Below, piece by piece: positions 32,798 through 41,550 of a DNA stretch of 64,000 bases (positions within the stretch are counted from its first letter, which is position 1; each line of letters starts with the position of its first letter). The notes beneath the pieces were generated by a model, which saw only the letters and a list, made by a program, of their open reading frames with translations, made no database searches and was not told the DNA's origin. The position numbers and the translations under genes were made by a program. The stretch is taken from positions 620,001 through 684,000 of the forward strand of contig CP119316.1 in assembly GCA_029202985.1 (NCBI GenBank), given 5' to 3'. This DNA comes from Candidatus Andeanibacterium colombiense (GTDB taxonomy: Bacteria > Pseudomonadota > Alphaproteobacteria > Sphingomonadales > Sphingomonadaceae).

Positions 32798-32829
32798 TTG
32801 ACTCCGTACCGCGGTACGGGTGCTAAGGA
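32798..32829 (+). promoter_or_regulatory. MerR-type operator/promoter of copCD
   Basis: A -35 element TTGACT (32798-32803) and a -10-like TAAGGA (32824-32829) are separated by a long 20-bp spacer. The spacer is filled by the perfect palindrome CCGTACCGCGGTACGG (32804-32819). This layout, with an over-long spacer centred on a dyad, is the hallmark of promoters activated by MerR-family metal sensors. The sequence closely resembles the mer operator (TTGACTCCGTAC-N4-GTACGG). copC starts 45 bases downstream. No merR-family gene is in the window. Confidence 0.8.
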
Positions 32830-32874
32830 TGGGTTTCCATTGGGGGCGGTGGAGCACTGAGAGAGGAATTTTCG

Positions 32875-33234
32875 ATGAAGACCCTATCCCCGATCGCGGC
32901 GATCGCCGCCGCCGCGCTGCTGGCCATGTCCGGCCCCGCCTTTGCCCACGCAAAGCTGGTCAAGTCCAACCCCTCCGCCGATGCGACCGTTCACGCCGGC
33001 CTCAAGACCATCACCCTGACCTTCGACGACCCGCTGGTCGCGGCCTTCTCGAAATTCACCCTGTCGATGCCCGGGATGGCGATGCCGGTGAAGACCGCGG
33101 TGTCGCCCGACAAGAAGAGCATCGTCGGCACGCTTCCGGCGCCGCTGACCAAGGGCGCCTATACCGTGTCGTGGACCGCGGCCTCGGACGACGGCCACAA
33201 GACCACCGGCACGCTCAAGTTCAAGGTCGGCTGA
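32875..33234 (+). CDS. copC: CopC-type periplasmic copper-binding protein
   Basis: A protein of 119 residues with a signal peptide ending MSGPAFA|HAKL, so the mature protein starts with the histidine of the CopC Cu(II) site. The cupredoxin-like body has FSKFTLSMPGMAMP, with methionines for Cu(I), and DDGHKTTGTLKFKVG at the C terminus, supplying Asp and His ligands. CopC carries copper in the periplasm and usually works with CopD. AGAGGA precedes the ATG. The gene lies behind a MerR-type promoter and one base before copD. Confidence 0.93.
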   Translation: MKTLSPIAAIAAAALLAMSGPAFAHAKLVKSNPSADATVHAGLKTITLTFDDPLVAAFSKFTLSMPGMAMPVKTAVSPDKKSIVGTLPAPLTKGAYTVSWTAASDDGHKTTGTLKFKVG

Positions 33235-33235
33235 G

Positions 33236-34117
33236 ATGATCGAGCCGGCGATCGTTGCGGTCCGGCTGGTGCAATATCTCGGAGCGGCGGTCCTGATGGG
33301 GCTGCCGCTCTTTTGCGTTTGGGTGCTGCACGGTGCGCTGCCCAAGCGGCTGGCGCGCCGGGTGCGTGGGCTGATCGCGGGTGCGGCGGCGGTGCTGGCG
33401 CTGGCTTCGCTGCTGGCGGTCGCGCTGCAGGGGAGCCTGTTCAGCGGTTCGCTGGCGGGCGGGTTTGCGCCGGAGACCTATGCGGCGATCGTTTCCTCGA
33501 TGAGCCTTGGGACTGCCGCGGTGGCGCGGGCGGCGCTTGCGATGCTGGCTTGCGTGCTGGCGCTGGCGCTTCCGGCAGGCCGCGCAAACCTGATCGTGGC
33601 CGCGATCCTCGGCACGCTCGCGACCGCGACTCTTGCGTGGCTGGGGCATGCCGCTGACGGCCGGAGCTGGATGCATCTGACAGCGGATGTGCTCCATGCG
33701 CTGACGGCGGCGGTGTGGTTCGGCGCACTGGCAGGGTTCGTGCTGCTGCTATCCTCCGCCCGCGAGCAGACCGGCCTCGCCCGGCTGCAATCCGCGCTGG
33801 AGCGCTTTTCCGCGCTCGGCATCCCGCTGGTGCTGGTGCTGGCGCTCACCGGGCTGGTCAACGGGTGGTATCTGATCGGCCCAAGGCATATCGGCGAACT
33901 GCCTTCCAGCCCCTACGGCCAGCTGCTCCTCATCAAGCTCGCCGTCTTCGCCGCGATGCTGCTGCTGGCGGCGTTCAACCGCTGGCGGCTGACACCGGCG
34001 CTGGCGGAGGCACGAACCTTGGGCTGGCTAAGACGGAGCATCGCACTGGAAACCGCGCTCGGGTTGGCGGTGTTCGCACTGGTCGCCTGGCTGGGGACAC
34101 TCGAACCTTTGGCGTAG
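33236..34117 (+). CDS. copD: CopD family copper-transport membrane protein
   Basis: A protein of 293 residues with about eight membrane helices. The CopD/PcoD domain shows WLGHAADGRSWMHLTADVLHALTAAVWFGALAGF, whose histidines may bind metal, and LTGLVNGWYLIG with KLAVFAAMLLLAAFNRWRLTPAL. In Pseudomonas CopD imports copper together with CopC. The start is one base after the copC stop, so the two form an operon. The downstream end is followed by the second 23-bp repeat. Confidence 0.9.
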   Translation: MIEPAIVAVRLVQYLGAAVLMGLPLFCVWVLHGALPKRLARRVRGLIAGAAAVLALASLLAVALQGSLFSGSLAGGFAPETYAAIVSSMSLGTAAVARAALAMLACVLALALPAGRANLIVAAILGTLATATLAWLGHAADGRSWMHLTADVLHALTAAVWFGALAGFVLLLSSAREQTGLARLQSALERFSALGIPLVLVLALTGLVNGWYLIGPRHIGELPSSPYGQLLLIKLAVFAAMLLLAAFNRWRLTPALAEARTLGWLRRSIALETALGLAVFALVAWLGTLEPLA

Positions 34118-34120
34118 TTC

Positions 34121-34143
34121 TCCTCTCCCGTTGACGGGAGAAG
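34121..34143. repeat. 23-bp repeat after copD (copy 2)
   Basis: Identical over 23 bases to 32760-32782, starting four bases after the copD stop. It forms the same CTCCCG/CGGGAG hairpin and may act as the transcript end of copCD. Confidence 0.8.
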
Positions 34144-34251
34144 AAGCCTGCACACAAACCATTTTCCTACACGCACCCAACCTGCCATCCTCACGCCATG
34201 CAAATTCGAATCCCCGGCGCATGACCGGCCCCTCCCCCTCACCAACCCTTG

Positions 34252-34277
34252 AAAGCCGCGCCCCCAGCGCGGCTTTT
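34252..34277 (+). terminator. Rho-independent terminator upstream of purB
   Basis: AAAGCCGCGC-CCCCA-GCGCGGCTTT followed by T. The stem is perfect over ten pairs. It could end the copCD transcript (134 bases after copD) or a short RNA starting in the gap. Confidence 0.7.
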
Positions 34278-34418
34278 GCACATTTGCGGGAAAGACTTTC
34301 CATGCGTTCTATGCGCGAAGTTCGTGAAGTTTGGCCCCACGCCACGCACCCCGAACCTTGCCTTCCCGGCCCACCCGCCCTAGCGGCTGCTGCATCCCCG
34401 CACATTGGAGTTTGACGA

Positions 34419-35729
34419 ATGGTCCCCCGCTATGCCCGCCCCGCAATGGTTGCGATCTGGGAGCCCGAAGCGAAGTTTCGCATCTGGTTCGAGATCGAGG
34501 CGCATGCGACCGAAAAGCTCGGCGAGCTGGGCGTGGTCCCCGAAAGCGCGGGCAAGGCGCTGTGGGACTGGTGGGCGACCAACCCGACCATCGACGTCGC
34601 CGCGATCGACGCGATCGAGGCGGTCACCAAGCATGACGTGATCGCGTTCCTCACCTGGGTGGCGGACAATGTCGGCGACCAGGCGCGCTTCATGCATCAG
34701 GGCATGACCAGCTCCGACGTGCTTGACACCACGCTCAGCGTCCAGCTGGCGCAGGCATCCGACCTGCTGCTCGCGGACCTCGATGCGCTGCTCGCCGCGA
34801 TCAAGCGCCGGGCGGAAGAGCACAAATACACGCCCACCATCGGCCGCAGCCACGGCATCCATGCCGAACCGACCACTTTCGGGCTCAAGCTCGCGCAGGC
34901 CTATGCCGAATTCGAACGCTGCCGCGCACGGCTGGTGGCCGCGCGGGCCGACATCGCGACCTGCGCGATTTCGGGCGCGGTCGGGACTTTCGCCAATATC
35001 GACCCGGCGGTGGAGGAATATGTCGCCGGGAAGCTCGGGCTGAGCGTCGAGCCGGTTTCGACCCAGGTGATCCCGCGCGACCGCCATGCGATGTATTTCG
35101 CGACGCTCGGCGTGATCGCCAGCTCGATCGAACGGCTTGCGACCGAGATCCGCCATCTCCAGCGCACCGAAGTGCTCGAAGCGGAGGAATATTTCTCGCC
35201 CGGGCAGAAGGGCTCGTCGGCGATGCCGCACAAGCGCAATCCGGTGCTGACCGAGAACCTCACCGGCCTCGCCCGGGTGGTCCGTTCGGCGGTGACGCCA
35301 GCGCTCGAAAACGTCGCTTTGTGGCACGAGCGGGATATCAGCCATTCCTCGGTCGAGCGGTATATCGGGCCCGATGCGACGATCACGCTCGATTTCGCGC
35401 TCGCGCGGCTGACCGGGGTGATCGACAAATTGCTGATTTACCCCGAGCGGATGGAGAAGAACCTCAACAAGATGAGCGGCCTCGTCCATTCGCAGCGCGT
35501 GCTGCTGGCGCTAACCCAGGCCGGGGTGAGCCGCGAGGACGCCTACCGGCTGGTCCAGCGCAACGCGATGAAGGTGTGGGAATCGGACGGCGCGCTGTCG
35601 CTGCTCGAATTGCTCAAGGCCGATCCCGAAGTCGCCACGGCGCTGACACCCGAACAGCTCGAGGAGAAATTCGACCTCGATTATCACTTCGCCCAGGTCG
35701 ACCGGATCTTCACGCGCGTTTTCGGCTGA
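34419..35729 (+). CDS. purB: Adenylosuccinate lyase
   Basis: A protein of 436 residues. It cleaves SAICAR and adenylosuccinate, releasing fumarate, in purine synthesis. The family signature GSSAMPHKRNP is present, along with the first conserved block TSSDVLDTTLSVQL and IGRSHGIHAEPTTFG with the catalytic histidine. Length and motifs match the bacterial PurB group that starts MVPRYARPAMVAIWEPEAKF. It is followed by lapA and pyrF on the same strand. Confidence 0.97.
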   Translation: MVPRYARPAMVAIWEPEAKFRIWFEIEAHATEKLGELGVVPESAGKALWDWWATNPTIDVAAIDAIEAVTKHDVIAFLTWVADNVGDQARFMHQGMTSSDVLDTTLSVQLAQASDLLLADLDALLAAIKRRAEEHKYTPTIGRSHGIHAEPTTFGLKLAQAYAEFERCRARLVAARADIATCAISGAVGTFANIDPAVEEYVAGKLGLSVEPVSTQVIPRDRHAMYFATLGVIASSIERLATEIRHLQRTEVLEAEEYFSPGQKGSSAMPHKRNPVLTENLTGLARVVRSAVTPALENVALWHERDISHSSVERYIGPDATITLDFALARLTGVIDKLLIYPERMEKNLNKMSGLVHSQRVLLALTQAGVSREDAYRLVQRNAMKVWESDGALSLLELLKADPEVATALTPEQLEEKFDLDYHFAQVDRIFTRVFG

Positions 35730-35784
35730 CTTGCGCAGGCATTACCCCTAGGTTCGACCCGCTGAACGAGGAGGAGCACGACCG

Positions 35785-36105
35785 ATGAGCATCATCAAGA
35801 CGATCCTCTGGGTGCTGTTGGCGATCGCGCTGGTGATCTTTTCGATCAACAACTGGAACCCGGTCGAGATCAAGATCTGGGAAGATCTGCTGATCGTGAC
35901 CAAGCTGCCCGCGCTGGTGATCGTGTCGTTTCTAGCGGGCCTCGTGCCGACCTGGCTGATCCTGCGCGGCACGCGCTGGCAGCTGCGCCGGCGGATCGCC
36001 TCGCTCGAAAGCGCGGTGCGCAGCTCGGTTGGCTCGAAACAGGAAACTGCGGTACCGGCGGCGGAAGACCCCAACTCGTCCAAGATTTACCCGCCCGTGA
36101 TGTAA
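35785..36105 (+). CDS. LapA-domain (DUF1049) small membrane protein
   Basis: A protein of 106 residues. Two membrane helices are visible (ILWVLLAIALVIFSINNW and LVIVSFLAGLVPTWLILRG), with the conserved NN-W-V-I segment between them. A basic, coiled-coil-like tail (RWQLRRRIASLESAV) faces the cytoplasm. In E. coli LapA pairs with LapB/YciM in control of LPS synthesis. No lapB is seen here. GAGGAG lies upstream, and pyrF follows nine bases after. Confidence 0.82.
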   Translation: MSIIKTILWVLLAIALVIFSINNWNPVEIKIWEDLLIVTKLPALVIVSFLAGLVPTWLILRGTRWQLRRRIASLESAVRSSVGSKQETAVPAAEDPNSSKIYPPVM

Positions 36106-36113
36106 GAGGATTT

Positions 36114-36788
36114 GTGAGCAACCCCGTCTATCTCGCTCTCGACGTTCCGCAACTCGACGCGGCGCGTGCGCTGGCCGAAAAGGTCAAGGCCCATGTCGGC
36201 GGGCTCAAGCTCGGCCTCGAATTCTTCTGTGCCCACGGCCATCACGGGGTCCACGAGATCGCCCATGTCGGGCTGCCGATCTTCCTCGACCTGAAATTCC
36301 ACGACATTCCGAACACCGTCGCCGGCGCGATGCAAGCGGTCCATGTACTCGAACCCTCGATCGTCACCGTCCATGCCTGCGGCGGGCGCGCGATGATGGA
36401 AGATGCGAAAGCCGCGGCGGGCGAGCATTGCAAGGTCGTCGCGGTGACCATGCTCACCAGCCTCGACGAGCGTGATCTGGAGCGCACCGGGGTCAGCGGC
36501 ACTGCCCATGACCAGGTGATGCGGCTGGCCGAACTGGCCGAAGCGGCCGGGCTCGACGGGATCGTCTGCTCGGGCCAGGAAGTCGGCGCGGTCCACAGGC
36601 AGTGGAAGGACGGCTTCTTCATCGTCCCCGGCCTGCGCCTGCCCGATGGCCATGCCGGCGACCAGAAGCGCACCGTCACCCCGCGCGAGGCGCGCGACGG
36701 CGGGGCGAGCGTGCTGGTGGTCGGACGCCCGATCAGCCGCGCGGAAGATCCGCTGAAGGCCGCGCGCGATATCGAAGCGACGCTCTAG
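36114..36788 (+). CDS. pyrF: Orotidine 5'-phosphate decarboxylase
   Basis: A protein of 224 residues from a GTG with AGAGGA upstream. It makes UMP. The catalytic Lys-Asp motif LDLKFHDIPNTV is clear, with VGGLKLGLEFF earlier and PGLRLPDGHAGDQKRTVTPREA and VVGRPISRA in the phosphate-binding end. Its stop codon directly abuts the stop of the convergent DUF4019 gene, with no base between. Confidence 0.96.
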   Translation: MSNPVYLALDVPQLDAARALAEKVKAHVGGLKLGLEFFCAHGHHGVHEIAHVGLPIFLDLKFHDIPNTVAGAMQAVHVLEPSIVTVHACGGRAMMEDAKAAAGEHCKVVAVTMLTSLDERDLERTGVSGTAHDQVMRLAELAEAAGLDGIVCSGQEVGAVHRQWKDGFFIVPGLRLPDGHAGDQKRTVTPREARDGGASVLVVGRPISRAEDPLKAARDIEATL

Positions 36789-37208
36789 TCAGTTGTAGGT
36801 CAGCGCGGCCGACTGGATATTGTAGCCGAGCAATTTGAGGTCCTTGCCCTCGCGAATATAGGTGAAGGTCTCCGCCCCGTCGCCCTTCGCGAAGGTCGTT
36901 TTCATGGTGACCACCGTGGTCGAGACGCCATTGGTGTTGCCGGCCTGCCAGCCCTGCCGGTCCGACTTCCCAACCGCGCCGAGCTTACGGTGGACCGCGG
37001 CAAGGAGTTTTTCGAAGTCCGCCTGGGTCGATGCCTTGCGGAACTCGCTGGAGGTGGTGCGCCAGATTTCGTCATAGGCCTGGCGGTCCAGGCTGGCGTG
37101 GAAGTGTCCGATCTCGGCCGCGCTCTCTTCCATCGACTGCTTCATCCCGCAGGAGGCAAGCAGCGCCGCGAAAGCCAAAGCAATCGACGTGCGGAACATT
37201 GCAGTCAT
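36789..37208 (-). CDS. DUF4019-like lipoprotein
   Basis: A protein of 139 residues from MTAMFRTSIAL; an ATG three codons later is also possible. FAALLASC is a lipobox, so the mature protein is lipid-anchored. The remainder (ESAAEIGHFHASLDRQAYDEIWRTTSSEFRKASTQADFEKLLAAVHRKLGAV...) fits the DUF4019 family of unknown function. It is on the opposite strand between pyrF and trpF, interrupting what is one operon in related genomes. Confidence 0.75.
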   Translation of the reverse strand: MTAMFRTSIALAFAALLASCGMKQSMEESAAEIGHFHASLDRQAYDEIWRTTSSEFRKASTQADFEKLLAAVHRKLGAVGKSDRQGWQAGNTNGVSTTVVTMKTTFAKGDGAETFTYIREGKDLKLLGYNIQSAALTYN

Positions 37209-37265
37209 TTTCCCATTCCCCCAGCTGTGCCAATAGAGTCGCGAAAGTCCCAAACGGCGAGTGAA

Positions 37266-37907
37266 ATGACAAGCGTTGCGATCAAGATTTGCGGAATCAC
37301 CACCGCCGAAGCGCTCGAAGCGACGATCGCCGCGCGGGCGGATTATGTCGGGTTCAATTTCTACGCGCCCTCCCCGCGCAGCCTGCGGCTGAAGGAAGCG
37401 GCCGAACTGGCGCCACGCGCCGCGGGGCGGATCACCCGGGTCGGGGTATTCGTCGATGCCGACGATACGGTGATTGCCGACGCGGTCGCGGCCGGAGGGC
37501 TCGAAATCCTGCAACTCCACGGCGCGGAAACCCCGCAGCGGGTGGCCGAGGCCAAGCAGCGCTTCGGCCTGCCGGTGTGGAAAGTCCTGCCGATCTCCGC
37601 CGGACGCGACGTGGGCCTGGCGCCGGCTTACGAAGAAGTGGCCGATTTCATCCTGTTCGACGCGAAGACGCCGAAAGGCGCGCTGCCGGGCGGGATGGGT
37701 CTCGCGTTCGACTGGTCGCTGCTGGCACTGTATCGCGGTGCTACGCCGTGGGGGGTCGCCGGGGGGCTCACGCCGGAGAACGTCGCCGAGGCGATCGCGG
37801 TCACCGGCGCGCCGGTGGTCGATACGTCCTCGGGCGTCGAATCGTCCCCGGGGACCAAGGACGTGGCCAGGATCGCGGCCTTCTGCGCCGCGGTTCGCCT
37901 GACTTAG
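37266..37907 (+). CDS. trpF: Phosphoribosylanthranilate isomerase
   Basis: A protein of 213 residues from the ATG at 37266. It opens the ring of phosphoribosylanthranilate in tryptophan synthesis. The catalytic Cys is in IKICGITT, and the Asp is in ILFDAKTPKGALPGG. The phosphate-binding part is WGVAGGLTPENVAEAI, ending VDTSSGVESSPGTKDVARIAAF. It is separated from trpB by a minus-strand outer-membrane gene. Confidence 0.96.
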   Translation: MTSVAIKICGITTAEALEATIAARADYVGFNFYAPSPRSLRLKEAAELAPRAAGRITRVGVFVDADDTVIADAVAAGGLEILQLHGAETPQRVAEAKQRFGLPVWKVLPISAGRDVGLAPAYEEVADFILFDAKTPKGALPGGMGLAFDWSLLALYRGATPWGVAGGLTPENVAEAIAVTGAPVVDTSSGVESSPGTKDVARIAAFCAAVRLT

Positions 37908-37920
37908 AAGCCGGGCATGG

Positions 37921-37949
37921 AAAAAGGGCGGCCCGTTTCCGGACCGCCC
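37921..37949 (-). terminator. Terminator of the outer-membrane protein gene
   Basis: On the minus strand GGGCGGTCCG-GAAA-CGGGCCGCCC is followed by TTTTT. It starts 25 bases after the stop of the beta-barrel gene and may also stop trpF transcription from the other side. Confidence 0.85.
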
Positions 37950-37973
37950 CTCGTCATGTTTCCGATCGGAAGA

Positions 37974-38438
37974 TCAGAAGGTCACGCCAACGCCGCCGAC
38001 GACAGCGTCGAGATCGGCGCTGTTCACCCAGTAGTGGCGATATTCGGCCTTGATGTAGACCTTGCCGAGGCTCTGCTGCACGCCGGCACCCAGGTTCCAG
38101 GTCTCGTCGAGACCCGAATAGGGCTTGGTCGAAACGCCGCCGGTTGCATAGATCTTGGTGGCTGCGCCGGCCTTGAAGCCGAGGCGAGCATTGGCGCCGA
38201 ACTGCACCTTGGCGCCGTCGACCAGAATCTTGTCGGCCGAAGCTTCAGCACCGACGAACGCCGAGCTGCCGAGATCCCAGTCGTAACCGGCGGCGACGCC
38301 GGCAACGCCCTTGGTGTCGCCATAGGCCCAAACGGCGCCGCCGTGAGCTTCGACACGGGCTTCGTTGGCCTGGGCGGGGGCTGCGATCGCGAGCGACGCG
38401 GTGAGCGCGGCGGCGGTCGCCAGAAGAATCTTACGCAT
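37974..38438 (-). CDS. Small outer-membrane beta-barrel protein
   Basis: A protein of 154 residues with a signal peptide (MRKILLATAAALTASLAIAAPAQA). The mature part is alternating polar/hydrophobic with Gly and aromatic residues (AGYDWDLGSSAFVGAEASA, VYIKAEYRHYWVNSADLDAVVGGVGVTF) and ends in phenylalanine, as BAM substrates do. About eight strands fit a small OmpA/OmpX-like barrel. It has its own AT-rich promoter region (38440-38600) and a strong terminator. It separates trpF from trpB. Confidence 0.8.
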   Translation of the reverse strand: MRKILLATAAALTASLAIAAPAQANEARVEAHGGAVWAYGDTKGVAGVAAGYDWDLGSSAFVGAEASADKILVDGAKVQFGANARLGFKAGAATKIYATGGVSTKPYSGLDETWNLGAGVQQSLGKVYIKAEYRHYWVNSADLDAVVGGVGVTF

Positions 38439-38656
38439 TTGGTACTCCAGTTTAGATTAGCCTCTTCAATGGGCTGAGGGCCAAATAGGGAGCGCGGCGT
38501 TGCATGAAAACGGGCGATTCCCGCGCCTTCGCCGATGAAGTCCATATGTAACAAATCTGCAACATAGGTGTTTTGCCAAAGTCACACTCATTGCCCGCGT
38601 CGCGCCGCTGAAAAGCTGGACTTCGCCCGCCTGCTCTGCCAATCGCGGCCTCAATC

Positions 38657-39885
<1,229 letters not shown>

Positions 39886-39889
<4 letters not shown>

Positions 39890-40674
39890 CCCGCTTCGCC
39901 AACGCCTATTCGCGCGGTCCCGCCCTCGTCTGCTTTATCACCGCCGGTGACGGCGACACCGCCGCCAATCTCGACGCGCTGGTCGCGGGCGGCGCCGATG
40001 TAATCGAGTTGGGCATGCCCTTCACCGATCCGATGGCCGATGGCGGCGCGATCCAGGCCGCGAATTTGCGCTCGCTCGGTAAGGGCACGACCACCAGGGA
40101 CGTGCTCGCGATTGCCGCCGCTTTCCGCGCGCGCCACCCGGAAGTGCCGCTGGTGCTGATGGGCTATGCCAATCCGATGATTCATCGCGGCAGCGACTGG
40201 TTCGCCGCCGAAGCCGCCAGGGCCGGGGTCGATGGAGTGATCTGCGTCGATATCCCGCCCGAGGAAGATGCCGAGCTTGGCCCCGCGCTGCGTAGCGCCG
40301 GGATCGACGTGATCCGTCTCGCCACCCCCACTACCGACGCCAAGCGCCTGCCCACGGTGCTCAAGGGCTCGAGCGGGTTCCTCTATTACGTTTCGGTTGC
40401 CGGGATCACCGGCAAGCAGCAGGCCGCGCAGGCCAGCATCGAGGATGCGGTTGCAAAACTGAAAGCGGCTACCGATCTTCCCGTTGCGGTCGGCTTCGGT
40501 GTGCGTACGCCCGAACAGGCCGAGGCGATCGCCCGGGTCGCTGACGGCGTGGTGGTTGGCTCGGCGTTTATCGATATCGTCGCCCGCGAAGGCGAAAACG
40601 CGCCTGCCGCGTTGGAGGAATTCACCGCCGCCCTGGCAAAGGCGGTCCATAGTGCAAGAGAAACTGTCGCATGA
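39886..40674 (+). CDS. trpA: Tryptophan synthase alpha chain
   Basis: A protein of 262 residues from a GTG overlapping the trpB stop. The catalytic Glu is in VIELGMPFTDPMADG, the second acid is in GVDGVICVDIPPEE, and the phosphate-binding motif VGFGVRTPEQAEAIARVADGVVVGSAFI is at the C-terminal part. It makes indole and glyceraldehyde 3-phosphate for TrpB. It overlaps accD by four bases. Confidence 0.97.
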
Positions 40675-41531
40675 GCTGGCTTTCACGCGTCCGCAATTCG
40701 CTGCTGTTCCGCTCCAAGAAGGAGAGCGCGGACAATCTCTGGATCAAGTGCCCGCACTGCAAGGAGATGCTGTTCACGCAGGAATACGAGGCAAATCTCG
40801 ATGTCTGCCCGCGCTGCGGCCATCACGGGCGGATCGGTGCCGACGTACGCCTCGCGCAGCTGCTCGACGAAGGCTTCACCCTGCTTCCGGCCCCGAGGGT
40901 GCAGGAAGACCCGCTCAAGTTCCGCGATACCAAGCGCTATACCGAACGGCTCAAGGCCGCCCGCGCGAATTCGCCCGCCAGTTCCCCCAATGCCGATGCC
41001 TTCACCGTCGGGGTCGGCACGATCGAGGGCCGCAAGGCCGTGGTCGGGGTGCAGGATTTCACCTTCATGACCGGATCGATGGGCATGGCGGTCGGCGCGG
41101 CCTTCGTGGCCGGGGCCGAGCAGGCGCTGGCCGACAAGACCGCCTATATCGTGTGCTCCTCCGGCGGCGGGGCACGGATGCAGGAAGGCATTCTGTCGCT
41201 GATGCAGATGCCCAAGGCGACCGTGATGACCCGGCGCCTGAAGGAAGCCGGCCTGCCCTATATCGTGGTGCTGACCGATCCGACCACCGGCGGGATCACC
41301 GCGAGCTACGCAATGCTCGGCGACATCCACATCGCCGAGCCCGGCGCGCTGATCGGCTTTGCCGGCCAGCGGGTGATTCAGGACACCATCCGCGAGCAGC
41401 TTCCCGAAGGGTTCCAGCGCGCCGAATATCTGCACAAGCACGGCATGGTCGATATGGTGGTCGAGCGGAAGGATCTGCGCGGCACACTGGCACAATTGCT
41501 CGATTATCTCAGCCCGGCCAAAGCCGCCTGA
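40671..41531 (+). CDS. accD: Acetyl-CoA carboxylase carboxyltransferase subunit beta
   Basis: A protein of 286 residues. An N-terminal zinc ribbon (Cys27, Cys30, Cys46 and Cys49 in CPHC and CPRC) is followed by the carboxyltransferase fold with GGGARMQEGILSLMQM and DPTTGGITASYAMLGDIHIAEPGALIGFAG. With AccA it transfers carboxyl from biotin to acetyl-CoA, the first step of fatty acid synthesis. The trpA-accD-folC order is common in alphaproteobacteria. Its start overlaps trpA as ATGA. Confidence 0.97.
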   Translation: MSWLSRVRNSLLFRSKKESADNLWIKCPHCKEMLFTQEYEANLDVCPRCGHHGRIGADVRLAQLLDEGFTLLPAPRVQEDPLKFRDTKRYTERLKAARANSPASSPNADAFTVGVGTIEGRKAVVGVQDFTFMTGSMGMAVGAAFVAGAEQALADKTAYIVCSSGGGARMQEGILSLMQMPKATVMTRRLKEAGLPYIVVLTDPTTGGITASYAMLGDIHIAEPGALIGFAGQRVIQDTIREQLPEGFQRAEYLHKHGMVDMVVERKDLRGTLAQLLDYLSPAKAA

Positions 41532-41550
41532 CGGCGCGAGAACGAAAACA

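Larger units (their letters stand above)
34118..34418. other. 301-base gap between copD and purB
   Basis: No gene is supported. It contains the second copy of the 23-bp repeat (34121-34143), one copy of the motif AAACCATTTTCCTACAC (34156-34172), and a hairpin-plus-T terminator (34252-34277). The rest is the probable purB promoter/leader. A 94-codon frame through the region has no similarity and overlaps the repeats. Confidence 0.6.

Noticed and set aside
34131..34415. 94-codon frame between copD and purB
   Set aside because: It runs through the 23-bp repeat, the CATTTTCCTACAC motif and a terminator hairpin, with no ribosome site and proline/histidine-rich composition.
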